DNA of 50,159 bases from Microbacterium oryzae (GTDB lineage Bacteria > Actinomycetota > Actinomycetes > Actinomycetales > Microbacteriaceae): NCBI RefSeq assembly GCF_030406385.1, contig NZ_JAUEPM010000013.1, positions 1 through 50,159 on the forward strand, read 5' to 3'. Made by a program: the position numbers and the translations under genes. Shown in pieces: positions 25,140 to 33,328 of the stretch. Within the stretch, counting starts at the first letter, position 1, and every line of letters begins with the position of its first letter. Under the pieces are notes generated by a model. That model saw nothing but the letters and a program-made list of their open reading frames with translations, was not told the origin of the DNA and searched no databases.

Positions 25140-27587
25140 GTGGCAAGCAAGGGCATTCCGTCGGCACGGGTGATATCGGCGGACGACGAGGGTATTGAGG
25201 CAGCCTTCAGGAGCATGGCGTCGGCCATAGCTGGTCTGCGCCAGGGGGAGACGTTGCTCGAGTTTGCGGCGCGGGGGCCGCAGGTCATTCAAGAGAACGT
25301 TGCCGCGATAAGTGAGGCACTGGAACAGGCCGATGCCTTCGATGTCATCGAGCTAATGCGTCTCCGAGAGACTCCGCTTGTGCTCGACGGGTATCGCGAG
25401 AGCCTCGCGGACCAACGACCTGCGGCGGTTGAGTTAGTCGCACTCATCCTTCTTGCCCGGGGTGAACGTACTCCTGAGGGTGCTGACACGAGGAAGGGGA
25501 ATCCGGCAGCTGAGATCCCCGACCTTCACGATCGCTGCGGCGCGATGCTGAGCATGGGCCAGTTCATGTTGCTCTCGGATGGGCGGGATGACAAATACGG
25601 TCCCCTAACAACTCTCGCGGCCACCTACGTCGGGCATGACGTCAACGTGAAGTTCAAGCAGTACGCGCACGTGCACGACGGGATGAACGAAGCGCTGTTT
25701 GGAACCGAGCACATCGGTGACTTGCTGCTCGGCTCGCTTGGCTTCAGCTATGAGGACTTCGTCGCTGTGCGCACTGCGATTCGAGAGGTGTACCTCGACC
25801 GTTTCTTCGCTGCACGAGACACTCTCGGCGAGATCGCACAAGAGTGGTCGGACAGTGGACGGGCAGAGCAGCCGGAAGATCGCATCGAGCAGGGCCGCGC
25901 TGCGGTGCACGATCTCATGTTTTTCCCCGGAAAGCGCGCCTCGTTCACTGCTTCCGACATCGCAGCTGCCTGCAACTTGGGGCTGGCGCATGTGGAGCAG
26001 GTGCTTCAACGATTCAGCGTTCCGTTCGGAGCGCCATCGGATCCGGTTGCAATAGTTGAGTCCTACCTCGCAGGCAACAGCCCCTTCCGTAACGCGGCCC
26101 TCGTTGTTGACGGCGAGGGCAATTACATCTCATTGAACGTTCCGATCGGGACGGACTGCTTTCGTCAGGTCGTCGAGGCGACCGTCAAAGCCGACGCGGC
26201 GAAATGGAAGCGCTACGAGAAGCGCCGTGTTGCGGTCAGCGAGCAGCTCGCAGTCGAGCACCTAGAGACACTGCTCGGCACGAGCGCTACGTACGTGAAC
26301 TTGAAGTACTTTCGTCCCAATCCAGGTATCGATGTCACGCAGCTGGGTGCCGACGCCGTCAAGATCACGTCGATTGCAGAGCAGACGGAGGCAGATGCAC
26401 TGTTCCTCGTGGAAGACGTTGCCGTCTGCGTCGAAGTAAAGGGAAGGAGTGTCTCTCATCGGGCCCGCGGGGGCCACGTGCAGCGTCTCGCGGGTGATCT
26501 GCGTGCGACAGTCGGGGAGGCGACTGAACAGGCGCTTCGGCTCGAGCGCCTCATACGGACCAACGGAGGCTTGTGGGACGAGAACCAACAGTGGCTTGAT
26601 CTCACCTCGATCCGGGAACTACGGTCAGTGGCTGTCTGCCTCGATGACATGGGCCCGCTCGCGACGGCCCTGGACGAGCTCGTGCGAGCGGGCGTCGTCA
26701 AGAGCGACCGCTTTCCCTGGATCGTCTCGCTGCACGACCTCGCGATCGTCGCTGAGGTCGTTGATCGTCCGGCAGAGTTCCTGCTCTACCTTCGACGACG
26801 CACGGAATCGGAAGTCTCGCTCAACTTTGCAGCCATAGACGAGCTCGACCTCTTCATGCTCTTCCTCTCGGGGCAGCTCTATGTCGAGCCTGACCCGGAC
26901 CGCGTGAGTGAGGAATTCCTTGGAGTGCGCCGTCCAACTGCGAAAGACCGTCGTCGGTACCGCGGCCAGTCCGTCCCGACACGAGTCATGACTCATACCG
27001 ATCCACTCGACGCGTGGGTCTACTTCCGAGAGGGATCCAGCCAGGAGGAAGCGCCTAAGCCGGAGTTCAGTTCTCATCCCGCACTGCTTGGGCTGGTGGA
27101 CTTCCTACAGGATGGCCGCAAGCCGGGATGGTTTCGCTTTTCGTCCGACCTTCTGAATCTCGCGGACGAAGCACAAGAAGACGTCGTGCGAGGTATCGAC
27201 AACGTCATCGAGGCAACTAAGAAGGACGGGCAACCGCACACGTCGTTCGTGGCGTTCGCTGGAGCTTGGGGCTACCCCACGCTCTTCGTCGGATCGCAAC
27301 CAGCCAAGATGCCGCGCGCGCTCGCGAGCCACCAGCTCGCGACGTACGGCATCACCAAGAAGCACCAAATTCAATCCGACCGCGCGCTCATGGTGTTGGT
27401 CGACGAGCGAGGAGCGATACGTTCCGTGCGATACGACAACCGGCGTCCCGCTGTCGACGCAGAGCTCGATCAACTGGCGACTGAGATGGGACTCATCCCC
27501 GTCGAGGTCATGGGGCGTCCAGTCCCGCCTTCGGCGCGACGAGCGACGAAGCGACTCAACCCCGGCAAGAAGAAGCGGAAGCGATGA
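25140..27587 (+). CDS. Uncharacterised 815-aa protein with PD-(D/E)xK-like core
   Basis: I do not recognise the family. The protein is soluble: residues 1-250 are helical, residues 250-400 mixed, and a nuclease-like core lies near the middle. Asp419 (EADALFLVED) is followed by Glu432-x-Lys434 in VCVEVKGRSVS, the spacing and hydrophobic strands of a PD-(D/E)xK nuclease. The C-terminus is very basic (RRATKRLNPGKKKRKR) and could bind nucleic acid. GTG 25140 has GGAG five bases upstream. Codon use is less C-biased than in the core genes. It is followed by the DUF5677 gene in the same direction, and the two may form a functional pair. A phage-defence role is a guess based on location and nuclease motif. 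Confidence 0.75.
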   Translation: MASKGIPSARVISADDEGIEAAFRSMASAIAGLRQGETLLEFAARGPQVIQENVAAISEALEQADAFDVIELMRLRETPLVLDGYRESLADQRPAAVELVALILLARGERTPEGADTRKGNPAAEIPDLHDRCGAMLSMGQFMLLSDGRDDKYGPLTTLAATYVGHDVNVKFKQYAHVHDGMNEALFGTEHIGDLLLGSLGFSYEDFVAVRTAIREVYLDRFFAARDTLGEIAQEWSDSGRAEQPEDRIEQGRAAVHDLMFFPGKRASFTASDIAAACNLGLAHVEQVLQRFSVPFGAPSDPVAIVESYLAGNSPFRNAALVVDGEGNYISLNVPIGTDCFRQVVEATVKADAAKWKRYEKRRVAVSEQLAVEHLETLLGTSATYVNLKYFRPNPGIDVTQLGADAVKITSIAEQTEADALFLVEDVAVCVEVKGRSVSHRARGGHVQRLAGDLRATVGEATEQALRLERLIRTNGGLWDENQQWLDLTSIRELRSVAVCLDDMGPLATALDELVRAGVVKSDRFPWIVSLHDLAIVAEVVDRPAEFLLYLRRRTESEVSLNFAAIDELDLFMLFLSGQLYVEPDPDRVSEEFLGVRRPTAKDRRRYRGQSVPTRVMTHTDPLDAWVYFREGSSQEEAPKPEFSSHPALLGLVDFLQDGRKPGWFRFSSDLLNLADEAQEDVVRGIDNVIEATKKDGQPHTSFVAFAGAWGYPTLFVGSQPAKMPRALASHQLATYGITKKHQIQSDRALMVLVDERGAIRSVRYDNRRPAVDAELDQLATEMGLIPVEVMGRPVPPSARRATKRLNPGKKKRKR

Positions 27588-27787
27588 CGTACTCAGATAT
27601 CGTTCCAGCGGTGAGGTGCGAACACGCTCCGATTTCAGTCGCCCAAGTACTAGCCGATCGGGATCTCCGACCCTGGTGTTGCGTCGCGGCGGGCGCGGCG
27701 TACCCGCCCTCACGGCACACATTGCCTGATCGCCAGGACGAGTCAGCGCAGCAAGCGGAATGGACTGGGTCAAGTGTCGAAGGGTAA
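27584..27787 (+). CDS. Possible small ORF between the two large island genes
   Basis: A 67-codon ORF starts at an ATG overlapping the previous stop (ATGA) and ends 14 bases inside the next gene. Both junctions suggest translational coupling. The product (MTYSDIVPAVRCEHAPISVA, with a CC pair near the middle) has no recognisable domain, and its composition is not convincing. The 186-base space it fills would otherwise be an unexplained gap. Evidence is positional only. Confidence 0.3.
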   Translation: MTYSDIVPAVRCEHAPISVAQVLADRDLRPWCCVAAGAAYPPSRHTLPDRQDESAQQAEWTGSSVEG

Positions 27788-29375
27788 GCGGAACAGGACC
27801 ACGAGACAGCGTGCGCGCCAAACATCGTCACTGACTGATCACCAACGCAGGGGCAAGGTACTTACCCCGCCGATGATGACGATCCCAAACATGACCCTCG
27901 CGCCCTGGTCCAAAGATTCGCTCCCCAATTACCTGTGGCTCTGCTGGCAGGTCAGCTCTGAGGAGTACTTCGATGTTTTCGCCACCTCGAAGTACCTGGA
28001 CGAGATCGAAACAGGGCTTGGGGACGACAGGACGGACTTTCCTGACGACTGGCTTCTCACCGGCAAGCTCTCCGACTTCGAAGCAATTCCGGAGGGCGCA
28101 CGGTCGAGCCTGCTTGAACACCTGGTCACGGTGGGCGCCTACGACAGCATCTTCCCCGAAGAGTTCGCGATCGCCCTCGCGATGTACCCGGAGGCACCGG
28201 GGCGCTGGCTAGTTCAACCATGGTTGGACACCGGATTGGTCATAGACCCCGCCACCGCAGAGCGAGGGCTTCGCGATGTCGTCGGTAAGGCTTTGGACGG
28301 TCGAGGCAACGTCGCGACTCGAGCTAAAGCACTTCTGTTCCGTCAGATGGTGAAAGCCGGTCGAGTGTCCTTCTCGGACAAGGTCATGACGGATGAGCTC
28401 ATGGAGGCTTTCCGCAAGTATCCGAGAGACGCCAACGATGAGCAGAAGGCCCGCGTGGAATCCCATGTGCGGGCGGCATTTCTCGCGATGGAGTCAATGT
28501 CAGACGGGGAGTTGAAATGGCCGACGAAGTTCTGGCGCGCCAACTGGAATCTCTACGCTTGCCAACTATCGAACACCGAGCCAGGCCCTGAGGTCCTCGA
28601 CGGCCGGTCGGATGAGGTGCGTGACTCGCTTCGAGAGCTTCGCGAGAAGGTGGAGGCGCTCTGGACGGGCTTTGCCGAGGTTGCGAAGACGACCGACCCC
28701 GACCTCTATTCCCCTCATCGCTTTGAGGTCCTCACAGGTCTCGTTGGACGCGCGCTCCGGCTAGTCCGAACGATTGCGGGGTACCCGCTCATGTGGACCA
28801 TGGAGCACGGCGCACCGGTTCTGCGAGCGCTCGTCGAGTCTCGAGTCATCATCCGCTACCTCGTTGCCCACGACGATCCCGAACTGTACGAGAAGTTCCG
28901 GGCCTACGGAGTGGGACACCTCAAGCTCCTCAAGCTCCACATGGAGGATTTCATCGACGCCGCGGGAGAGGCCGGCGATGGCATGAAGAACTATCTCAAG
29001 CTGATCTCGGCCTACGTGAACCGCGACCAGTACGAGGAGTTCGTCAGCATCGATCTCGGCGGCAACTTCGCCGGTATCGACATGCGGAGGATGGCTGACG
29101 AGACTGACCTCGGTGACGACTACCGATTGCTGTTCCAACCTGCGAGCAGCAACGTCCATGGAGAGTGGGGCGCGATCGACATGAACGTGTTCGAAACCTG
29201 CCTCAACCCGCTACACCGTGATCATCGAGTCCTTGCGGACACCGATCGCACAATCGTCGGACCGATTTTTCTGTATGACCTGGTGGACTACGCCAGGACG
29301 CTCACCGAGGAGTATTCCACGGCGGTCGGCGCGAACCATCCGGCCGGAGGAAGCCACGGGGCTAAGGAGGCGTGA
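27774..29375 (+). CDS. DUF5677 domain-containing protein
   Basis: A 533-aa protein with a basic N-terminal tail (SKGKRNRTTRQRARQ) and a mostly helical body. Residues about 320-500 fit DUF5677: helices around LVGRALRLVRTIAGYPLMWT, then ALVESRVIIRYLVAH, and the later LLFQPASSNVHGEWGAID segment with a conserved Ser-x-x-x-His. The domain occurs in accessory regions and its activity is unknown to me. Start GTG 27774 lacks a good ribosome-binding site. An ATG at 27871-27876 just before TIPNMTLAPWSK is an alternative that would drop the basic tail. Co-directional placement after the nuclease-like gene suggests shared function. Confidence 0.75.
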   Translation: MSKGKRNRTTRQRARQTSSLTDHQRRGKVLTPPMMTIPNMTLAPWSKDSLPNYLWLCWQVSSEEYFDVFATSKYLDEIETGLGDDRTDFPDDWLLTGKLSDFEAIPEGARSSLLEHLVTVGAYDSIFPEEFAIALAMYPEAPGRWLVQPWLDTGLVIDPATAERGLRDVVGKALDGRGNVATRAKALLFRQMVKAGRVSFSDKVMTDELMEAFRKYPRDANDEQKARVESHVRAAFLAMESMSDGELKWPTKFWRANWNLYACQLSNTEPGPEVLDGRSDEVRDSLRELREKVEALWTGFAEVAKTTDPDLYSPHRFEVLTGLVGRALRLVRTIAGYPLMWTMEHGAPVLRALVESRVIIRYLVAHDDPELYEKFRAYGVGHLKLLKLHMEDFIDAAGEAGDGMKNYLKLISAYVNRDQYEEFVSIDLGGNFAGIDMRRMADETDLGDDYRLLFQPASSNVHGEWGAIDMNVFETCLNPLHRDHRVLADTDRTIVGPIFLYDLVDYARTLTEEYSTAVGANHPAGGSHGAKEA

Positions 29376-29496
29376 GTTAGCGCCTTCGGCAGGCAAGCGT
29401 CTGTCGCCAGTCGAACCGTCAAAGTGGGCCTCGCGATCCTGTGCGCACGCGGGCCCCGACTCTGCGAAAGCTCCGCGGTGAACCTACATGCAGTTC

Positions 29497-29868
29497 TCAC
29501 GCGCTCGGCCTTGCCTGCCCCTGGCGGCCGGTCGGCGGACGAAGCGTAACTCCCGTGGCGCTGATCGCGACACGCATTGTCTCTTGGTTCACGTTGAGGC
29601 GCTTGGCGACCTGGGAGAGCGAAAGGCCGGACTCGTAGAGACGTGCCGCATCGCTCACCTGATCGGGAGTCATCGACTGGCGGCGAACCACGATCCGAGC
29701 ATCGCGAAGTATCCGGAGGATGGTGGACTTGGCGACACCGAAGTCGGCGGCCAGCGCAGTGGAGGTCACGCCATCCTTATAGCGCGCGACAACAACCGCC
29801 TGATCTTCGCCGCTCAGTCGGTTCCACCCGCGCTTCACGCGAGGTTGGAGACTTCGCGCAGAACCCAT
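29497..29868 (-). CDS. Tandem helix-turn-helix DNA-binding protein
   Basis: A 123-aa basic protein with two successive resolvase/Hin-like HTH units. The first runs about residues 19-55 (GEDQAVVVARYKDGVTSTAL, then AADFGVAKSTILRIL) and the second about 65-105 (MTPDQVSDAARLYESGLSLS, then QVAKRLNVNQETMR). No catalytic domain is present. Such small proteins occur with mobile elements and could act as a directionality factor, repressor or transposase-like remnant. No convincing ribosome-binding site precedes ATG 29868. It is transcribed against its neighbours. Confidence 0.65.
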   Translation of the reverse strand: MGSARSLQPRVKRGWNRLSGEDQAVVVARYKDGVTSTALAADFGVAKSTILRILRDARIVVRRQSMTPDQVSDAARLYESGLSLSQVAKRLNVNQETMRVAISATGVTLRPPTGRQGQARPSA

Positions 29869-29951
29869 GATAGAGGCGGAATTTCGCGAAGTTGAGCCGC
29901 CGTAACAGAGGTCGGTGATTTATTGGACAGAGGTAGACAATGTCGACCAAG

Positions 29952-29984
29952 AAGTTCCGGAACCTTCAGGGTTTCCGGGACTTT
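29952..29984 (+). terminator. Possible hairpin followed by T tract
   Basis: AAGTTCCGGAAC pairs imperfectly with GTTTCCGGGACTT around a CTTCAGG loop, and the hairpin is followed by TTTCT. It lies in the 235-base space between the HTH gene and the endonuclease. It may be a terminator or an inverted repeat left from the element. Confidence 0.4.
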
Positions 29985-30091
29985 TCTGGTTGGTGAGATG
30001 CCGGTCGTCGACGACCCAATAGTTGACCTTCTCGCGGCCCTCTGGGGCGCCGCTCTCCGGCAATCTGAGTGCGCGTGTCGGTGCTCGGCCC

Positions 30092-30097
30092 TACTCT
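30092..30097 (+). promoter_or_regulatory. -10 element of the endonuclease gene
   Basis: TACTCT matches TANNNT and ends six bases before ATG 30104. With no ribosome-binding site visible, a leaderless transcript starting at or next to the ATG is likely. Confidence 0.6.
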
Positions 30098-30103
30098 GCC
30101 GAC

Positions 30104-30832
30104 ATGGCAACGACGCGCACGTACTCCGACGAGCAACTGAGCCAGGCGGTGGCCGCGTCCCAGTCGTGGCGAGGAGTGCTGCGGGAACTCGGCCTCGCGG
30201 CAACTTCTGCCGCTGCGATCCGTTCGGTGCGCCATCGAGTCGACGAGCTAGGGATTGACCATCAGCACTTTCGAGGTCGGAAGTGGACGGATGACCGTCT
30301 CCGAGAGGCGGTCGCGGCATCTCGCGACTGGGCCGAGCTCAGCCGACTAGTCGATCCGACGGGAACCGTGGACAGGGCAACCGTCCGGGGCCATGCCGCG
30401 CGCCTCGGCCTGGACGTCACGCACCTAGCGGACGAGTCCAAGCCGAGGCGTCGGACGAAGGAGGAGATCCAACCGGAGAGGACCCACCTCCGGCGCGCCG
30501 GGCCCCTGCTCGCCGCCGCGTGGTTCACTCTGTGCGGTGACGACGTGTCCTGGCCGCTCGAACCCTGCCGCTACGACCTCCTGGTGCAGCGGGGCGCGGA
30601 GTTCCGACGCGTTCAGGTGAAGAGCTCTACGGTGCGGGTGGGCGACAGTTGGAAGGTGTACCTCTCCACTTCGCGAGGGACACGCCGAACGTATGACCCT
30701 GACGAAATCGACGACTTCTTCATCGTCGATGGAGACCTGCAGTATCACCTGATCCCCGTGAGCGAAGTCGGAGGCCTGCAGGCGATTCACCTGGCCGCCT
30801 ACGCGCGCTTCCGGCTGGAGACGACCTTCTGA
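30104..30832 (+). CDS. PD-(D/E)xK endonuclease with duplicated N-terminal module
   Basis: A 242-aa protein. Two similar segments of about 50 residues open it: residues 7-57 (YSDEQLSQAVAASQSWRGVL) and 61-110 (WTDDRLREAVAASRDWAELS). Each looks like a small helical DNA-binding module. The C-terminal half has the nuclease core Asp158 in CRYDLLVQ and Gln171-x-Lys173 in RVQVKSS, a D-x12-Q-x-K pattern known in group I intron-associated PD-(D/E)xK endonucleases (PF11645-like). No intron is evident here. ATG 30104 is supported by the promoter placement. The gene ends just before a strong terminator and marks the right part of the island. Confidence 0.75.
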   Translation: MATTRTYSDEQLSQAVAASQSWRGVLRELGLAATSAAAIRSVRHRVDELGIDHQHFRGRKWTDDRLREAVAASRDWAELSRLVDPTGTVDRATVRGHAARLGLDVTHLADESKPRRRTKEEIQPERTHLRRAGPLLAAAWFTLCGDDVSWPLEPCRYDLLVQRGAEFRRVQVKSSTVRVGDSWKVYLSTSRGTRRTYDPDEIDDFFIVDGDLQYHLIPVSEVGGLQAIHLAAYARFRLETTF

Positions 30833-30843
30833 AGTTCACGAGC

Positions 30844-30876
30844 AGAAAGGCTCCTGCAACATGCAGAAGCCTTTCT
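30844..30876 (+). terminator. Strong hairpin terminator after the endonuclease
   Basis: AGAAAGGCT-C-CTGC pairs with GCAG-A-AGCCTTTCT around a short AACAT loop, with one internal mismatch. The hairpin begins 12 bases after the endonuclease stop. Confidence 0.8.
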
Positions 30877-30914
30877 CATGCCCGGGAGCGATCACCCCGT
30901 CGGGCGCGTCCGCC

Positions 30915-31322
30915 TCACCCGAGCGACGCCAGCAGCTCCTGACATGCCTGCTCGCAGCGGCGGCACGCCTCCGCGCACAGGCGGCAGTGCTCGTGCATGT
31001 CGGCGTGGCTCTCGCACTCGGCGGCGCACGCTCCGCACACCGTCGCGCAGGCCGTGACGACCGCGCGCACGGTCGCCGCGTCGAAGGCGGTCTGACGGGA
31101 GAGGATGCGCCCGGTCGCCTGGCAGATGTCCGCGCAGTCCTGGTCGGTCCGAATGCACTTCGCCATCTCGGCGACCATGTCCTCGGCGAGGCAGGCGTCC
31201 GCGCAGGAGGTGCAGGTCTGCGCGCAGTCGAAGCACGCTTCAATGCAGGCAGCGAGTTTCGCCTGGTCCACGGCGGGCTCGCCCGGATGAGTCTTCAGCA
31301 TGGTCTGAACGTCGTGAGTCAA
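30915..31322 (-). CDS. Cys-rich four-helix-bundle protein (copper storage Csp-like)
   Basis: A 135-aa protein with 18 cysteines arranged as CxxxC and CxxC pairs along helices (AACIEACFDCAQTCTSCADA, QDCADICQ, ACATVCGACAAEC, HCRLCAEACRRCEQAC). This is the pattern of the DUF326/Csp family, whose cytosolic members bind many Cu(I) ions inside a four-helix bundle. There is no signal peptide, so it would act in the cytosol. I chose the TTG start at 31322 because AAGGAGGA lies directly upstream at correct spacing; an ATG seven codons in has none. A short His/Glu stretch (HADMHEHC) could add metal ligands. Confidence 0.88.
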   Translation of the reverse strand: MTHDVQTMLKTHPGEPAVDQAKLAACIEACFDCAQTCTSCADACLAEDMVAEMAKCIRTDQDCADICQATGRILSRQTAFDAATVRAVVTACATVCGACAAECESHADMHEHCRLCAEACRRCEQACQELLASLG

Positions 31323-31482
31323 CGGGTCCTCCTTCGCTGGATGGTGCCGGCGCACGCCACTCGGGGTGGATGAACCGGCCGGGGCCCCGACGATAGCCCA
31401 CGTGGCCCCGGCGCGTCGACCTCTCGCGGCGATGCGGCTCTGCCCTCTAGCGTGGCCGCCGACCCAGAGGAGAGGACGAGGC

Positions 31483-31866
31483 ATGGACTTCCAGGAGATC
31501 GTCGAGGGATTCGGCAAGGTCGTCGACGCAGCAGGGGTGATCGCCATCGTGCTGGGCGCGCTCGCCGCGGTGGTCTTCGCCATCGGCGGGATGGCCCAGC
31601 GCAAGCAGAACGTCTACGGCCGATTCCGCAGGTTCCTGGGAAGATCCATCCTGCTCGGCCTGGAATTGCTCGTCGCGGCGGACATCATCCGGACCGTTGC
31701 CGTGACGCCGAGCCTCGACAGCGTCGGCGTGCTCGCCGTGATCGTCGTCATCCGGACCTTCCTCAGCTGGTCGCTCGAGCTCGAGATCACCGGTCGATGG
31801 CCCTGGCAGAAGGCCGGGGTCGCGGAGGAGGAACAGGAGCAGCCCGCCCCTGCCCGCCCCCAGTGA
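31483..31866 (+). CDS. DUF1622 membrane protein
   Basis: A 127-aa integral membrane protein with three hydrophobic segments: residues about 18-36 (GVIAIVLGALAAVVFAIGG), 52-70 and 78-98. The short RFRRFLGRSILLGLELLVAA loop and IRTFLSWSLELEI are typical of DUF1622. The cytoplasmic tail is Glu/Pro-rich. Function is unknown. ATG 31483 follows GAGGAGAGGACGAG. A TAGCGT at 31448-31453 may be its -10 box. The DUF2254 gene downstream has an identical 16-base leader segment. Confidence 0.85.
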   Translation: MDFQEIVEGFGKVVDAAGVIAIVLGALAAVVFAIGGMAQRKQNVYGRFRRFLGRSILLGLELLVAADIIRTVAVTPSLDSVGVLAVIVVIRTFLSWSLELEITGRWPWQKAGVAEEEQEQPAPARPQ

Positions 31867-31960
31867 GCCCCTGCCCGCTCCCAGTGAGCGCTGTCAAGCC
31901 GCTTCAGCCGGTCCGCTCCTCGCGGATGGAATGAGAGCAGCCGACCCAGAGGAGAACGCA

Positions 31961-33325
31961 GTGGCGCACAGTGCCGGATCCCGCCGATCGAAGTTCCGAT
32001 TCTCCGCCGAGAGCGTGAGGGCCTCGATGTGGTTCTGGCCCTTCGTCTCCGCGCTCGTCTCCCTGGCCGTCGCACTGGTGCTCATCGCCTTCCCGACCGA
32101 GCGCGAGTCGTTTTGGCCGATGCTGGCATGGCCCGGTGACGCGGCCGGCGCGCTCGCGCTGCTGCAGACCGTCGCCACCTCGACGATGGCCGCCACGACG
32201 CTGACCTTCTCGGTCACGGTGGTCGCCCTGCAGCTGTCGTCGCAGCAGTTCTCCCCGCGGCTCCTTCGCCAGTTCGCGCGCGATCCCTTCACGCAGACCC
32301 TGCTGGCGCTGCTCGTGTCGACGTTCGTCGTCGCGCTCACCGGCTTCCGCGGGGTGCGCGAGGACCAGCCGCTTCCCGTTCTGCTCCTCGCTCTCACGTC
32401 GCTTCTCGGCATCTGCTCGATCGTCGGCCTGCTGGCCTTCACCGGGCACATCGTCCGCTCGCTGCGCGTGGAGACCATGATGGTCTCCGTCCGCGACGAG
32501 ACGGTGGCGATCATCCAGCAGACGTATCCGGAGATCGGCGAGCCGGATGGCCTGCCCGACCCGTCGTTCGGCCCGGCCGGCAGCGGGGCGCTTCTCTTCT
32601 CCGCCCGCAGCGGCTTCCTGCTCGACGTGAAGATCGACGCCCTCGTCGCCGCCGGCCGCGAGTACCGGGTCACCTGCCAGCTCCTCGTCCGCCCCGGCGA
32701 CCACATCGTGAGCGGCACGCCGCTCGCCGAGGTCTGGACGGAGGAGGGCGCCCCCGCGGCGATGGACGACGCGCTCTGTGGCGCGTTGCAGGAGACGCTG
32801 GAGCTCGGCTATGAGCGGACGGCCGAGCAGGATGTCGCGCTCGGCTTCCGTCAGCTCGCCGACATCGCAACGAAGGCGATCTCCCCGGGCATCAACGACC
32901 CCATCACGGCCGCGCACGCCATCGGCTACTGCGCGGACCTCTTCGTGCGGCTGCAGCCGCGCCGGCTCGGTCCGCAGCGGCATGACGACGAGGATGGCCG
33001 CGGCCGGCTGATCTTCCCGGACCGCGATCTCCGCTACTACCTGGACCTCGTCTGCGTGCCCATGCGCCGCTACGGGTGCGAGGATCCGACGGTGCTCTCC
33101 GCTCTCCTGCGCATGCTGCGGGATGTCGCCGCGAGCGCGCAGCTCGACGACCAGCGCCACGAGCTGTCGCGTCAGGTCGATCTCATCGTCGGCGAGGTCA
33201 CCGAGGAGCGCCTCGGGGCCGACGCCGAGCGCGTGCTCGAGATGGCGCAGCATGCGCGGGCCGTGCTCGCGGGCGACCTCCGCGGCGGCTTCACCGACCG
33301 GGCGGGAGAGAGCCGTTCCGCCTGA
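31961..33325 (+). CDS. DUF2254 membrane protein
   Basis: A 454-aa membrane protein. Four transmembrane segments lie in the first 160 residues (MWFWPFVSALVSLAVALVLI; ALLQTVATSTMAATTLTFSV; LLALLVSTFVVALTGF; LPVLLLALTSLLGICSIVGL). The large remaining part is cytosolic. RQLADIATKAISPGINDPIT and AHAIGYCADL are characteristic of DUF2254. Function is not established; some relatives are near ion or stress genes. GTG 31961 is chosen for the GAGGAGA site five bases upstream; ATG 31931 would precede that site. It ends three bases before the convergent nnrD stop. Confidence 0.87.
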   Translation: MAHSAGSRRSKFRFSAESVRASMWFWPFVSALVSLAVALVLIAFPTERESFWPMLAWPGDAAGALALLQTVATSTMAATTLTFSVTVVALQLSSQQFSPRLLRQFARDPFTQTLLALLVSTFVVALTGFRGVREDQPLPVLLLALTSLLGICSIVGLLAFTGHIVRSLRVETMMVSVRDETVAIIQQTYPEIGEPDGLPDPSFGPAGSGALLFSARSGFLLDVKIDALVAAGREYRVTCQLLVRPGDHIVSGTPLAEVWTEEGAPAAMDDALCGALQETLELGYERTAEQDVALGFRQLADIATKAISPGINDPITAAHAIGYCADLFVRLQPRRLGPQRHDDEDGRGRLIFPDRDLRYYLDLVCVPMRRYGCEDPTVLSALLRMLRDVAASAQLDDQRHELSRQVDLIVGEVTEERLGADAERVLEMAQHARAVLAGDLRGGFTDRAGESRSA

Positions 33326-33328
33326 CGC

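Larger units (their letters stand above)
23678..30843. mobile_element. Probable remnant of an integrated element at tRNA-Pro
   Basis: Everything from the tRNA 3' end to the terminator at 30844 differs from its surroundings. It has lower GC, more A/T-ending codons, unfamiliar proteins, a broken serine recombinase, a resolvase-type HTH protein and an endonuclease. I could not find a direct repeat of the tRNA 3' end at the other side, so the right border is a guess from composition and gene content. The element is probably immobile now because its recombinase lacks the catalytic domain. Confidence 0.5.

Noticed and set aside
27105..27821. 238-codon minus-strand frame across the end of the 815-aa gene
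   Set aside because: It overlaps two better-supported plus-strand genes, has no recognisable domain and has an Arg/Ser-rich shadow composition.
23678..31000. Direct repeat of the tRNA-Pro 3' end as right attachment site
   Set aside because: Reading the region by eye I found no second copy of the T-arm or acceptor sequence, so no attR is claimed.
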